Source: Rotaria macrura
Lineage: Eukaryota; Rotifera; Eurotatoria; Philodinida; Philodinidae
Length of the DNA stretch: 64,000 bases
Reading direction: 5' to 3'
Assembly (NCBI GenBank): GCA_900239685.1
Contig: OENT01000285.1
Coordinates: forward strand, 62,001-126,000
Below the pieces are notes generated by a model. That model saw only the letters and a list, made by a program, of their open reading frames with translations. It was not told the DNA's origin and ran no database searches. Positions 26,101 through 39,309 of the stretch are shown here, piece after piece. The translations under genes and the position numbers were made by a program. Position 1 is the first letter of the stretch; every line of letters starts with the position of its first letter.

Positions 26101-29100
26101 TTTACGCACCCTCGCTTCCCCCCGCTCCCCCTTGTTCTCGAAACTTCCGTACGCCCCTGTTCCTGATTTGAATCAACAACTACACGATACTTACGAGAGA
26201 TTTTTTCTTTATGAAGAGTACTCATTCAGAAATATTTCAAAAGGCAACTAAAAATATAACGGCAGATCACATATGATGTGAATAAGAACTTCTTCTAAAA
26301 TCAAACCACAGCGATTTTACGATGACTCTAAGACTTATCTATAGATAAAATGTTTCCTCGAAACTTTTTCATAGATGGTAACACTAATTGTATGCTCTTA
26401 GCGCAAAATTCGAGCTAATTACATATGAATCAACAAGTAGAGGTAGTAGATTTCAATCCTAGGGTACTTTTACAGTTTTATCCATCAATCAAACGAATAG
26501 CCTTTATTTTAAATCAGAAGCAATTTAAAGTTTAGAATCATTTCATTGTCAGTTTTTCTTAGACGAGCATTGAAACGAGTTGAACTCTATCAAGTATATG
26601 GGTGAAGCGTATTCCATTTGTACAAGTGTGTCCAAGCTACTAATTGGCGAATAAGTTTTGTTCCACAATTCCGATTGATTTTTAAATTTTATAGAATATT
26701 CATTTAGGTGTCTTCCTACACTTCTGAAAATTTCAGGAGCCGACTTCATTTTTATGTGGATTTATGCTTGAGGAAAATTAAAAACTTATAAAAATTAGTG
26801 CCGCCTCTCTGTAGAGTAGAAAATTTTGCAAATAAAAGTTTATTGTCGCATTCTTTTTAATCAGATGTATATGAGAAAATGTGCAACGAATCAGAACATG
26901 ACCTTAGTTTTCCTCACAAATGGTTTCCTTAATAAGTAAATGAAAAATATTGAGTCGACACACTCGTTGTTATTTTTGTCCCGTAATCTTAAAAAAGGAT
27001 TTTCTCTTGAAAGAAATATACTAAACAATTCAAAACAATTTATAAATTAAGATTACTGGTGCGCACAACTTTTCTAAAAGCAGTGCTGGATTTCATCAAA
27101 ATCTTAAATGGGTATGACCAAATATATTGTCAGAAAGTCTTATGCATACTTAGTTTGTCCCATTATTTTTTGAAATTTGTGACTTAAGTATCTCCTCTTA
27201 TAATTGGTTTGATTGTTTCACATGAAATTTCTGCTCTTTCATACTCGCTATGGTATCTGTATCTGATAACAAGTTCAACCTTCTCACATGTTCTTGAACC
27301 AAGCAATCCACAAATTATATGTAAAGTGTCCCTTTATGTAAAACCATGAGCATATCAATCATTTTCAGGTCAGTTATTAACTTATACTAGACCATCCGAT
27401 TCTTCATCGGTAGGTCGATCTAACGGCTTACCTTTCAGAACAAAGTTTGGTTGCATAGTATAAAAAAATGTCAGAAGATGTATGTTGTTTCCAAAATGAA
27501 GAATTTCAATAGTATTTTCAGATTCAAGATAGTTTATAGCTTTCAAAAAAAACAATATTCTGCCTAATCTAGCCTAGATTTCAGATTGAAATAGTTTTGA
27601 GACCAAGCAAGTTTTTTACGTAAGGGCAACGGTAAAGGGACTAAATAAAAATGAAGCGGAATCAATTACTTCGTTTCGACAAACAGAGCAAAACGAAAGA
27701 GGCGATATCAAAGGCAAATTGACATCGAAGGAGTGGAAAGCTTGACATATCTAATTGAGTGATACTGATCGATAGATGATTTGTTCAATTTCGTTAAAAA
27801 TTGCAAAGTATTTTTGAAAGAATTCTATGAAAGTGATACACAGATTTCTCACATTACTGTAACGATCTTATACTTGAGTAAAGTGTAGGGAACATAAGTT
27901 TCTCCTAGGTTTTTAACGCTTCTCTATCAAAATACGTAGCTACTTTTATTATATGAATGCTTTCATTTTTCCGACTTTTTTCCGTCCAATTGTACAAATG
28001 AAATACGATTCATCCATATATGTCTCTACCCATCTCTTTATGTCATGTGGCTGTGAATATCGGATAGCATAAACTTAGATCTTGGCCACCGTCTGTTAGT
28101 ATAACCTTTGAATAATCTCCATTTTTCATCGATTGAGAATAGTCAAGTTTGTTCAATCTATGAAGTTCATTGAATTTAATTAATAAAATTGCTATTTAAA
28201 AAAGGTACGCATACATTTCATTTGATTACTTTATTCTCATAGCTCCATGAGAAAATTTCATAGTATTGAAATATTTATTAGTTGAATGGAGATGTTGACG
28301 TTTTTTCTACGTATCATTTACAAAATTGTCTAATATTTCTCGTCGAACGAGTGCCTATGTTTAATAATATGACTTCCATCAGAACATCGATTAAGTCAGT
28401 TGATAAGTATAGTTCTTAAGTTTGCTTTCAAAGAGTTAAAGAAACTTCGATCGATAGCATATGACAGTCTAGACAAACAGAATACATTGTTTGCTTGAAT
28501 ATTTTGACAAGAGTACATAAACTTAAACTCAATACATGTTATTTAAGACATAGAATACATCAGTAAATTTCATTTTCATCTTATTGACTACAGCTCTGTC
28601 GTGTTCTCGATTGTAATAACTCTTGACATAATCATAAACAAAAATCTTTCACATTCATTTTAATATTCAATCAAGTTCAACTAAAAAATCTTTCGTTTGA
28701 TCTTAATCAAACATAATCTAGTCGAATGGCTCGTGTTTGATTGAAATCGCTCGAATTATTTTCAAGAAAGTAATTTTCAACAGAATGCAACATATATTTT
28801 AATGAAAAAATGCTCTTTTTCTTTGTCTCCACATATTTATATTTAATCACAACAAACAAATACTGCTCAACGATGAAAAAAAGAGAGAGAAAAAAGAAAT
28901 TGCAATTGATTCAATTATTTGAAAAAAAAAGATCCTTGATTGAAGCCATTTATAAAATATTTGTTGGATGATACACAACTCTATCAAACATTGCCGAATC
29001 ACTCGCTTGGTTTGACTTCTCTTGAGCTTTATTGTTGATGACTATCGTTCTTTCACTTGAAATACATCACTAATAAATCGATCTACGTGTGTTTCTGCAG

Positions 29101-32100
29101 TATTCATGGCAGTAGTTATTGCAAGAGAACATTTAAATCGATAAATTGGCGAGGCATTTAAAATGAACGAATGATATTGGTAATTGTTCATCTCTGACCG
29201 ATATACATATGTGTGTACAAAGAAAGTGTAGTAATAACTTGATCGACTGGTTGTGTAAGAATATTCTTAATGTTACTAAGTACTTAACACGTATATCTTC
29301 CTGTGTGTCAGATGAAGTACACATACCATTTATTCTATAAGAAATTTCACTTTTCCTTTAGTATTTTACGCAATACTTTTCTTTTTTGTTATTTCTAGGT
29401 ATATCTCCTGCCTATTCAGGTACGATTGAATCAGTAGTTTTGGATGAAACTTCAACACAAGACATTATTCTAGAAGAGTTAACGACACCAGAAAAGTATA
29501 AAATTGATTTACTTGTTCAAACAAAGACATTAGGAAACAAGGTAAATGAAATTATGAATTCTGAGAAGAAACTTATTTCTTTTCCATGATCTCTTATTTC
29601 ATAGATGAAATCATTTCTTACATTGATGAATACGGATCAATTAAGTTTAGCTGAACAAAAACAAGTATATGACAATATAAAACAAGACTATGAAAACTTA
29701 GTTCAAACATTAGATAGAAAAGCACTCGATGGTGATCTGCGAAATCTTGATCTTGATGTGTAACTCATTTCTCTCATGATTTTATTCAATTAGAATATTT
29801 ACTTGCAAAAAAATGACTTTTAGAGATATAAATGAAGAATTAGAGACTATGAAGCATCTATTGAAGGATATCGTTCAAAGGATTACAGAAAATTTACTTG
29901 GTAAACCGGTCGATAGTTCATTGACTGAACGACGTGTTCAATTTACACCTGATGGCAGCAATTCAGTATGTATGAAACGAATCAAATAGGTTTAGTTTCT
30001 TTCATGGCATATTGTCATAGAGTCAATTATCCGTTCGATCATCATTGTGTAATCACAAAGATCTAATGGATCAATATAAAAAATTATTGAATGCTGTCAA
30101 TACAGAAAGTACAGATAAAAGTAGTCAACTAAAAGTTGCTTTCAAAGATTTAGACAGTGACTCGAACCAAATAAAGAAAAGGTAGATAGATTCGTTTTGT
30201 TTATTGTTTTCACTTATTCGTGTTCGTATATTTCTATTAGTTCTCGTGATTCATCACGGTCAAGTTCATTTGGTCATCCGACTTCAACAAATAACAGACA
30301 CAAAGCATATGTTTACGCTTCCGGAGTACGTACGTTAACAGACAAGATGACGAATCCGTATAGAAAAAGTTTTTCATTCAATGATACTATAAAAATTGAA
30401 TCACTATTTTTTCGAAGTGGATATCATCTGCAGTTTAAAACTAATTAGATTCAACTGATTGAATGAAATTAAGAATTACATATTTCCATGTTCACCTACC
30501 AATTATCGCATCTAGAAAAGTGATCAAAAAATTCAGCCAGTAGGATTACTACTGACATTTAGTGTGCTATTGGATAAAAGAAAAAATACAAGTTTAATTT
30601 CTTATAGTTCGATTTCCATCGACTGTCAATATGAAAGATATGAGTAACAAAAAAAGCATTGAATCAAGAAGTACTCGTTCCTAAAACAGATGAAGAATTG
30701 AATGAACGTCGGAAAAGGAACTGTGACTGTAAGCCATTCATATTTTTTAGAAAAATATTTAAAATTTTAGTTGTTTACGTAACACTTTTACTTCTAGAGA
30801 TTGAAAAAGCGATACATTTTTAATGCTCAGTTTTTGACTTTTTCGCCGCTTTCATGTTTTCAAAATCAATATTTTGCCTGAATGACTGTCTCACAATCGC
30901 AAAGCGATTATGAGCGTTTGGATGCGTTTCTTCCAATTATTTCTCTGCTTGAAGATCACCGATTGTTGTTGATCAGACAGTACAGCCTTTTCATTATGGC
31001 TATACCGGGATACGGACTTCTCAGTCTTTAAAGAATAACAACCATCTGCCGAGTTATTTTTTCGTACACTTACATATAGTTTGATAAAATCAACAAAGAA
31101 AAATTATCTCAATGCTTTTCTTCAAATTTGTCTTACTAACATCGTGCAAAAATTAAATTAGTACAATCTTTATTTTGACTAGAGAAGTATGTCAAATTAT
31201 GCGCTACTTTCGATTTCTTTTCATAATCTTTGTTATGTGGTTTACATAAACCGTGAAGATGTTGTACTCGATCAATGTAGACTATAGAAACTAAGTGTAA
31301 GAGTTTAGTACATATTGACAGGTGATTCACGTTAAATGTATGAGTATAATTTTTTTCTTTTTTGAAAGAAATTTTACACCTATCAGGATGCAGCGATAAG
31401 ATTTTCAGAAGAAAACTCTCAAGGTTTATTAACGTTCATTTCTCTGATTTATCAATTTTAATTGTTTTAATTTAGAGATGTATCTTTAACTATTCGTACT
31501 ACGAATAATGCACATACAAGGAACCTGAAATGTTCATGAGATTTTTGTTGTCTTCGAGTAACTTCTTGATCTGAGACAACAAGTTCTCACAGAGAGTGAT
31601 CTTCAGGTCACTTCTTTCGTTTAAAAACAGAATTTATTCTTCCCATCATAGGCATTATTGAAAATTTTGCTATGAAGGGTCATATACTCAAAAGTTGTAC
31701 ATGTTCCTAAATTATTTGTTGGTTTTCATATCGTTGGCTAAACTATTTTTGAAACATTAAACAGTTACATTCTTAATTGATTTATCCTCAATCTCCTAGT
31801 GCAATCGTAGAGATTGAGCAATAGTTTTTCGGTATGTCGTATTAAAAAATTTTCAACATTCGAAAAAGGTTTTCTCATAAAATCCTGTCACATGTGTCGA
31901 AGAGTTAAAATTCAGAAATAATTCAATATCTATTCAATATTCAAGGATTCTGATGATGATCAACAACACAGTGATAATATTAAACCTTTATCCATTATGA
32001 AAGGAGTTGAGACGACTTCGTTCGAATCTAATTACATACCTTCGTCATCGGTGAAATATCATCAACATAGAATTGAGCAACAACCTTTCAGACGTATTAT

Positions 32101-34996
32101 AACTACCACATCGAAAAAAAATAATATCAACGGTCGAAACGAATATGAAAATTTTGAAAAACAAACAAAAATAAAACGGAAAGGAAGAAGTGAACAAAAA
32201 GTAATATATATTCATTAAAAAACAGACGATAGAAAAATTCGTTTATCGTGAAACAATTTTGAATAGAGAATAACGAACGATTATCAGTTCAATAATCAGT
32301 CAAGTCTGTTATTGCCATCCGATGGTAATCGATACTCGATGAATTCAACAAAACTACGTACCAATGATTATGACAGTGGCATAGGAACAACTAATATCAC
32401 TAAACAAAGTCATGATAGGTAGGTAATCCTAAGAAATAAAATTATCATTAAAAATGAATTCTTCTTTAAGTAAACTCTATACTACTACTATGGATGAAAG
32501 TAATTTTCGATCTTTCTATGACGAACAAGGTTTATTCAATGAAGAAAAAGAAAAACACATATTATAATACTTTTCAATTTATTTCTTCTTTCAGAATCAA
32601 TGTCATCAACACATTCAAGTGGTTCAGATCATGTTAATTCTGGAAGTCCTTATGGGTAAATATTTTAGCTCCGGCACGCTGATGACACTAGCATATAATA
32701 TCGAAACAATCTTTTCTCTTTAAATCTTATTGGGTTTATCTTTCTTCTAGTATATATACAACTAGATTTAATAGTTCATCAATCAACAGAAGAAAACTCC
32801 AAGGACATCATGGTAAACAAAAACATAATATTCATTTCTTGCCCTACGTATTCTATTTTTTTTTGTTATACAGAACCTTATCCATCGGATATAGAAACAC
32901 GTGCAACTGGTTCTTTTGATCCAATACCACAATCATCTGAATATAATAATCGAATGAAATGTGGTTATCAGGGTTGGACATTACAGGGAACACCGATGTA
33001 TTATAGTTCACGTGAAGTGCCAACTCATCGAAGTGCGTCCGTTGGATGCGGCGTTACGGACAATAATCGAATGAACTTATCACATTCGCTCAATACATCA
33101 AAAAACTACCCTCCAAAAGTTTTATTCTATCAAGAAGCAATCCCGAGAAAACCGCCTCAAATGAGATACAGAACTTCAGTTTATATAAGTCAACCACATA
33201 CATACAGACGACCCGTAGAAAACTTCAACCAATATAGACCTAATAATTTCTATCTAGATTCACAAACAGGCATCGTATAGTAAGTAGAATGAAAGAAAAA
33301 GAATTTTTCGTCTCGATTATTATGAACAATATTCGATTTAGTCGGTGCGAATCTAATAAAAACAGAATTCCAATGAAAGTCTACCATGAATCACCTATTC
33401 AAGAGAGATTTTATCACTGTGCTCAATGTAATTGTATGACAACATATCATCATCGGTTCGTACTTCGTTATACTTTATAAAATATTTTCAAGCAGATTTT
33501 CGTTAAAATTGACGTTTCAGTTGTAGTATAAGACTCAAATCAAATTAATGCGTAGTTAATTTTGACTCAATGTTTGATTGCTTATTCTTTTTCTCCGATT
33601 TTCTAAAATATTTGATACTTTGCTGAGATACATAGATCTTGACGACTTTAGTGCAAACTACAATAGAGTATCAATGTTCGAATCCTATCTTCTATGAACT
33701 ATTGTGTTCACAAACATTCAAAATAATACTGTGTTTGATGGAATCGAACGTTTTTTATTTCAAGTATTGAAAAATATTTGGGGTGTCCATATTGTTGTTA
33801 GGCTTCATTACGTATATTTTTTTCATTGAAAACCGAATCAAAATAGCAGCACACTCAAAAAAGAAATTGCTCTATTGTTTTTTCTAGTATATATTTTATG
33901 AACACTGTTCAAGATCAGTAGAGTAAATGACATTTTATATGAAATGACAGATTCACCATAACTTGTTGTCGATACGGAAATAGCTTCAACGGTTTTTCGC
34001 TTGGAATTCTGAAGAAATACAGATGAAATAATCATTGTCTCGGATAAACAATTGATTTGAATTAATAAACACAAAATAGAAAACGCCGTCTATTTATGTT
34101 TTGCAAATAGAATAATAAGCTCGTTTTTCTTTTCATTCCATTTAGATTTAATAGTATTTTAACTATTGAGTATTCGATGAGTCTGTAACTCATTTTCGAA
34201 TATACTCAATCCTCCATCAGATCTAAGCAATAAGCTTGAACTAAGAAAAAACGTAACAATCAATGGTCGATTTCAGGTTGAAATCGAACGATTCCTAACA
34301 CATCTCATTCATATGTAATTAATCTTCCAATGATCATACCCTAAAAGAAAGATATCTTCAAGTAGATGAAATATTTTGAATAAAGATAAACATTGAATGT
34401 TATTCTTGGGCAGAAGATGGTTTGTTTAGATTTGTCCTTGTATAAGTTCAGAGGCTATCAAAAGGAACTACCTTTTACCTCTCATTAATAGGAACTTCCT
34501 CGAAGTCTTTATGCCAATGAAACATAAACAATAGGCATGCTGTATTTTCATATGTGAACAAAAAGAAAAAGGAGAACGAATGACTGTAACTATATTTTCG
34601 TTTTGATTTGGTTTTAGTCATCATGTCAATTCAACAGTTAGACCAACTACATCTCATCTCGATGATCAAGGTTATGAAAGTGAACAAACGTAAGAGCAAT
34701 CTTTTATTCTTGTCCATATTGATTATTACACTCTTGTTTTTCATCATTTCAGAAAACATAATCGGTGCAGTGATAATACATCATCGTCGGATAATGATTC
34801 AGATTCAGTAGGAGAATAATCCGATATAAGTATGCTGTGCGTTATTTAAATTTCGTGTTCTATTTAGACTTCAGACTATCCTGAAACAGTCGAATTAAAT
34901 GAAGTTTATGATCGAGCAGAAAAAGTTCTCTATGATTCACAATGTTTATCAAGATATATCAATCGACAACTCAAACTTGCCCTAGCAACGATTTGA
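23117..34996 (+). CDS. AKNA-like protein (centrosomal/microtubule-organising family)
   Basis: Nineteen exons join in frame to 3147 nt (1048 aa): 23117-23374, 24504-24823, 24873-25248, 25309-25450, 29399-29541, 29605-29759, 29824-29965, 30021-30181, 30241-30325, 31946-32200, 32267-32418, 32471-32529, 32595-32655, 32751-32812, 32874-33279, 33342-33455, 34618-34689, 34753-34807, 34868-34996. The key signature is YEQLLEKYAHAENTIDQLRF (about residues 281-300), close to the YxELLxKYAEAENxIDxLRLG block of AKNA proteins. Vertebrate AKNA organises microtubules at subdistal centriolar appendages. The N-terminus is acidic and Ser-rich; exons 5-8 are helical; exon 16 has a Cys pair (HCAQCNC); the last exon is a short helix (VYDRAEKVLYDSQC). 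Weakest points: the 3.9-kb intron 25451-29398, and the exon 9 end, where 30329 is also possible. The locus could be two genes, but phases agree throughout. Confidence 0.6.
25451..29398 (+). other. Large intron 4 of the AKNA-like gene (3948 bp)
   Basis: GTAAAA donor after a phase-1 exon end; ATTTCTAG acceptor before an exon that resumes in matching phase. It contains a hAT-type MITE (26022-26159). The rest is AT-rich with no supportable gene. Minus-strand frames at 25822-26225 read through the MITE and are not genes. Confidence 0.55.
26022..26159. mobile_element. 138-bp non-autonomous hAT-type MITE
   Basis: Terminal inverted repeats CAGGGGCGTAC (26022-26032) and GTACGCCCCTG (26149-26159) match over 11 bp. 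The element is flanked by a perfect 8-bp direct repeat TTCCTGAT (26014-26021 and 26160-26167), the target-site duplication length of the hAT superfamily. CAGGGGCG ends are also typical of hAT elements. The interior is far richer in G and C than the AT-rich flanks and encodes no transposase. Intact ends and an identical TSD point to a fairly recent insertion. Confidence 0.88.
30608..30729 (+). other. Possible skipped or frame-broken exon in AKNA-like intron 9
   Basis: After a TTCTTATAG acceptor, one frame reads RFPSTVNMKDMSNKK. Beyond a run of seven A at 30650-30656 the sensible frame shifts to one reading NQEVLVPKTDEELNERRKRN, ending at a good GTAAGC donor (30730). Composition resembles the flanking exons, but no reading without a one-base shift joins both neighbours. 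It could be an alternative exon with a homopolymer error, or a decayed one. Confidence 0.25.
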
Positions 34997-37598
34997 ATAG
35001 CATGGATTGTCTATATTTTTACAACTCATAAGATCACATCAATGAAGATAGATATAGTATAGACATTTTATTATTTGTATTTTTGCACTATTACTCTCCT
35101 TTCTTTAAAAAAAAGTACAAAATATAAACGATTAAATGTTGAAAATGCGATCAAACATGGGAAGTCTTCATGTGGAAAGATCTTAATGAATTCAGACTTT
35201 GTAAAACTGATAGATTCGCATGTAAATATAGCAATTGAAATAAGAAGACACATGCCAAACGAAACTAATTTTCAACAAGGTTTATTTAGGATAATCTTTG
35301 CTTTGCAAACAATTTTACATAGTTGTATGAAAATTTAATGCATTGTGTGAAACATTAAATTTTAAGGCTATACAATATTTGCAGACTATGATCACTAAAA
35401 CATTCAGGTAGAGAAATGTGCTATGTTGCGTTTCGAAGCCGTAAGGTTGAATATGAAGGTTAATATCAGAAAAAGGTTGACTTCATTTCTAGACAAGACT
35501 TCTAAGTAATTACAACAAAAATTGTACACCGATCAAATACTAGACATCAGAAGATTTCGAATCGAATATAGAACATATGTGCGATTACAGTTGTACCGTT
35601 TCTCCATCCACAAAATAAAATATATATTATAATATCGAATTGTGTTGCATATGAATACTGACTTTAGGAGCAATATGAATATTTCTTTTTCAAACCTTTA
35701 TATGTCTCATTATAATTTCAGTATGAAGAAAACTAACATAAAATATGCAAGTAAATATTATGGATAATTGAACATTATACATATGATTAGGACATATTAA
35801 TAATCGATTCGGAATGATTTATAGATTTGTATGAGTGCATTATCTCCCATGGTACATAGCTGAACTTGATGGTCGAAATTCGCTGTTACATATGAAGGAC
35901 ATTCTCTTGTGGAAATCTGCGTCATGAAAAGATGGGATCGTTTTCTTTTTTTTTTTGAATAAAATCAAAGCACTCCAGTGAACGAGAACAAGTGTTTCGA
36001 ATTGATTTTGTTGTCAAGAAAGACGTGTGATGAAGTGTGGCAGAGCGTTTATTTTTCTAAGTAAGAGTGCGTGTGTGTGTGCGACAGAAGAAAGTGTCTG
36101 CTATAAAAGTAAATAGAACATTTTTCTTAAAAATGCTTGTACAAGGTTAAAGAGAAGCATCGAAAAACTATGGACTACCATCTTTTCTTCAATCACAAAA
36201 GACTTTCAGTGCACTAGACTGCTCGTATTTCGATTTATTGCTTCGAAGTTTGACGATACAAAGATGCAGTAGTCTTGCTGTACAAAAAAACAGAGACAAT
36301 GAATTATTTCTTCATAGTTTATAAAGATCAACAGAATCGCTACTACAATATCGTCTCACATCAAAACAATGATAAGTGAAGTAGCGTACGGGCGCGTCTT
36401 GAAACAATGTGAAAACAGATCGTGTTTTTATGATATAAACCATCAGTTGTATGTTTGTATTTTAAATTTCTATCCACTGTTGATACTCATAGATATTAAA
36501 TCGATTACTTCAATCAACTATAGCAAAATCGAAGGATGCCCATACAAATCGAAAATAAATAATGAAGCCAAGATTTCAACATGTGTTAAGATAAACACAT
36601 TTTTATGCAAGTGATTGATGATTTTTCGGATAAATTTCACTAATCTTTGGAAAAAAACATTGTCAACCAAATTATTTTTTCTATTGATGTTTCTAATAGC
36701 TTCAAATTTTGCTTTTTTTCTGACCAAAAAATAAGATATCAAATCTTTAGAACAATTCGTCTAGCGAATGGTCAATTCTAGCATTTGCATCGAATTCAAT
36801 TTCTATTGCACATTTGTTTGACGTAGAATTCTTCGTGTATCAATATCAGCCTCTGTGAAAAAGCAGTATAACCTTGAAAAGATCTAGACATTAATTTTCT
36901 TTTTAACTTGGACTGTTCTTTCTGAAGTGAAAAGTTCAGGTAAGCCAATCGTACCCTTTTCGAAAATCAAAGTGGCAAGAAAAAGAGAAACGAACATCGT
37001 CAAAAATAATAATAGCTCAACCAGTGTTTGTTAAAAGTTTAAAAAACATCTGTCACCTGCGGCAGCTGCATGAGTACTTGAAAAAGTGCTTGGATTTTTG
37101 TCCTTCATTCTGAAATGCTTTCATTTTTCACTCTAATACATATTTTTTATTACAAAGAAAAAGAAGTCCACAATTATAATCTTGTTAAGCTATCGATATA
37201 ATAAATCCATTCTATTAAAAAGCTCTCATATCTAATAGAATTTCGAAATGATATTATATTACAGCAGTACAGAATTACATCGTACATATGATCCTATGTT
37301 TAGTTAAGAATAAAAATTGTCTCTGTACAAATCAATCACATTTAATTTTGTTAGAAAAAATTATCTGAACAAATGTATCATCACTCCTTCTCCCTTTTTC
37401 TGTATGTACGATAATGCTATCGAATAAACGTACACTATTTGTCTTGTGCCATCTACCGTCGAGTGCCGTTCGATTTTTATCCACTTATTACCGTTAACAC
37501 GAGATGTTCTTTGTTTGATGAATAAATCTTTGATTCAATCGTAGTTTTGTGTATATACAACTTTCTAAAACTTAATTGTTGTTTTTTTCAATAAAGAA
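34997..37598. other. Intergenic region, AKNA-like to the 37599 gene
   Basis: No coding frame is supported; open frames at 35075-35338 and 36369-36614 have no domain character. A short GT-rich tract lies near 36070-36082. An acceptor-like CAATAAAG ends 2 nt before the next gene's ATG. Confidence 0.4.
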
Positions 37599-39309
37599 AT
37601 GTTCAAACGTCATTTTGACAACGAGAATAAAGAGAATGAATCTATTACAATCGATTCAAGTGAACCAAATCCAACAAAAAAAGTTAAATTTACCGATACA
37701 AAATTTACTGAACAATTAGAAACTTTGTTTGATGGTGAGGATGATGAGGAAAAGGAACCATACCCAATCGAGTCAATTATTCAACATGAAAATGGCACAA
37801 TGCATCCGACAAATAAACAATACTTTATCTATGAAAATAGTACACCCAATATGATATCAAAAACGGCTCGTTTTTGGAGTCGAAAATATTTAAAAGTTCT
37901 TCAACATGTTGATCCAGATGCATATGATGTATGTTTTTTTATTAATCATTTCTTCAGAGTACTCAACGCACTTTCTCTTTCTTATTCACACTGCTCTAAT
38001 CCCTTCGCAAACTTTTTTGAAAGACCAACCAATTGGAAACATTTTTAAGGCAGATAAAAATAAGTTCTTATTACAGATGATTGCTCCCTTTGGTCATCAT
38101 CTTGTGAACTGCGTTTTAAGAATTCAGTCGAAATAATTTTTTTTTCTGGGCATTGTAGATTATTTGCGGTAAGTTCGTCGTCCTCCTGCATCAAAAAGCC
38201 AAAATATTATGAATACCCTCAAACCGCATATTTTGTTTAGAATAGAGCAAGCAGAAAAAAAAACATTTTTCGAAGTAAAAACAAATTAAAAACGTTTCAA
38301 CCTCACTGAATAAACGATATTCAATACAACACAAGATGAAATTCGTTGAATGCTAAGTTTACCTCATTGGACAGAGTTTTCATAAAAGAGTTAAAATGCA
38401 AGTTTCATATTCATTCTTGCAATACTTCAGTCTATATAATTATTGCAAAAGCCCAGGGGAATACGGAAAGAATAAAAAAAGGTTATGGGTACTACATAAT
38501 GAAACTGTTGTGCTTTAGATGTACATTCATAATGATTTTGTTTGCTATGGTGAATTGGAAATTATTGAAAATTGCCTAATTGATATAGCTGAAGGAATAT
38601 TTCTTAAGCATAAAAAACAAATGACTTTGTCTAATTATATATTTGCATTTCGTCGAATTGAAGCATTAACTATTTTACTGAATAGCTCACAACATTTTGT
38701 GGGTATCGATGATGGAAATCGTTATAAACATCTCATACGTGTTATTGGCGCTTGCTATGTAACTATGCTTCGTGGTTTATTACCCAAGTCTATTTTTCAT
38801 AATCATGACTTGATAAACGATAGTGACATGAAAAAATTAAATAAAATTTCACAACAAATACCAAATTTTAAACAAGTCATTGAACAAGCATTATTACTTG
38901 GTCATGAACTTTTATCGCTTGGATGTGTAGAAACTGCTTATACAAATATTCTTCAAGTTGTTAAAGATAAAATTTTATGAAAAATAATAGAAAATGTTTT
39001 CTTAAAAATATATTTTAGACTATTTACTGTAATTGGTCGAAAGTTATGGATAAAATTTCGATTAATTTCAATAAAAAATCTGATAATGATCTATGGAAAA
39101 TATTGAAACATGCATCGGATATCAAAACAACTTCTTACAATGAAACATTTAATTTTATTAACGAATTAAATAAATATTCGAAAATTCATCCTGCTCTTGG
39201 TGGTCATTCACATGATCTTCGAAAATGGTCAAAACTTCGACGAAATTTATATTCCTTGGATAATATTGATGATGAAGAAGAAGATGAAAGATTTTGGTTT
39301 CGATTATAG
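37599..39309 (+). CDS. Unrecognised three-exon gene, 353 aa
   Basis: Exons 37599-37928, 38519-38959 and 39019-39309 join in frame (1062 nt); introns are 590 and 59 nt. The second donor could instead be at 38957, three bases earlier. I do not recognise the family. The N-terminus is acidic and charged with a basic patch (PTKKVKFTD) and DGEDDEEKE. The middle, from YIHNDFVCYGELEIIENCL on, looks like an all-helical globular domain. The C-terminus is acidic (DDEEEDERFW). There is no signal peptide or membrane segment, so it is probably nuclear or cytosolic. Phase agreement at both junctions and AT-rich animal-like codon use support a real gene. Confidence 0.6.

Noticed and set aside
25822..26225. 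Overlapping minus-strand frames of 95 and 123 codons
   Set aside because: They run through the GC-rich hAT MITE, which lacks stops by composition; not a gene.
30882..31031. 49-codon ORF (MTVSQSQSDYERLDAF...) in AKNA-like intron 9
   Set aside because: Looks partly coding, but no phase-compatible splice sites link it to the host gene and it has no known relative; left as unsupported.
33670..33690. GTTCGAATCC, like a tRNA B box
   Set aside because: No matching A box, acceptor stem or anticodon arm around it.
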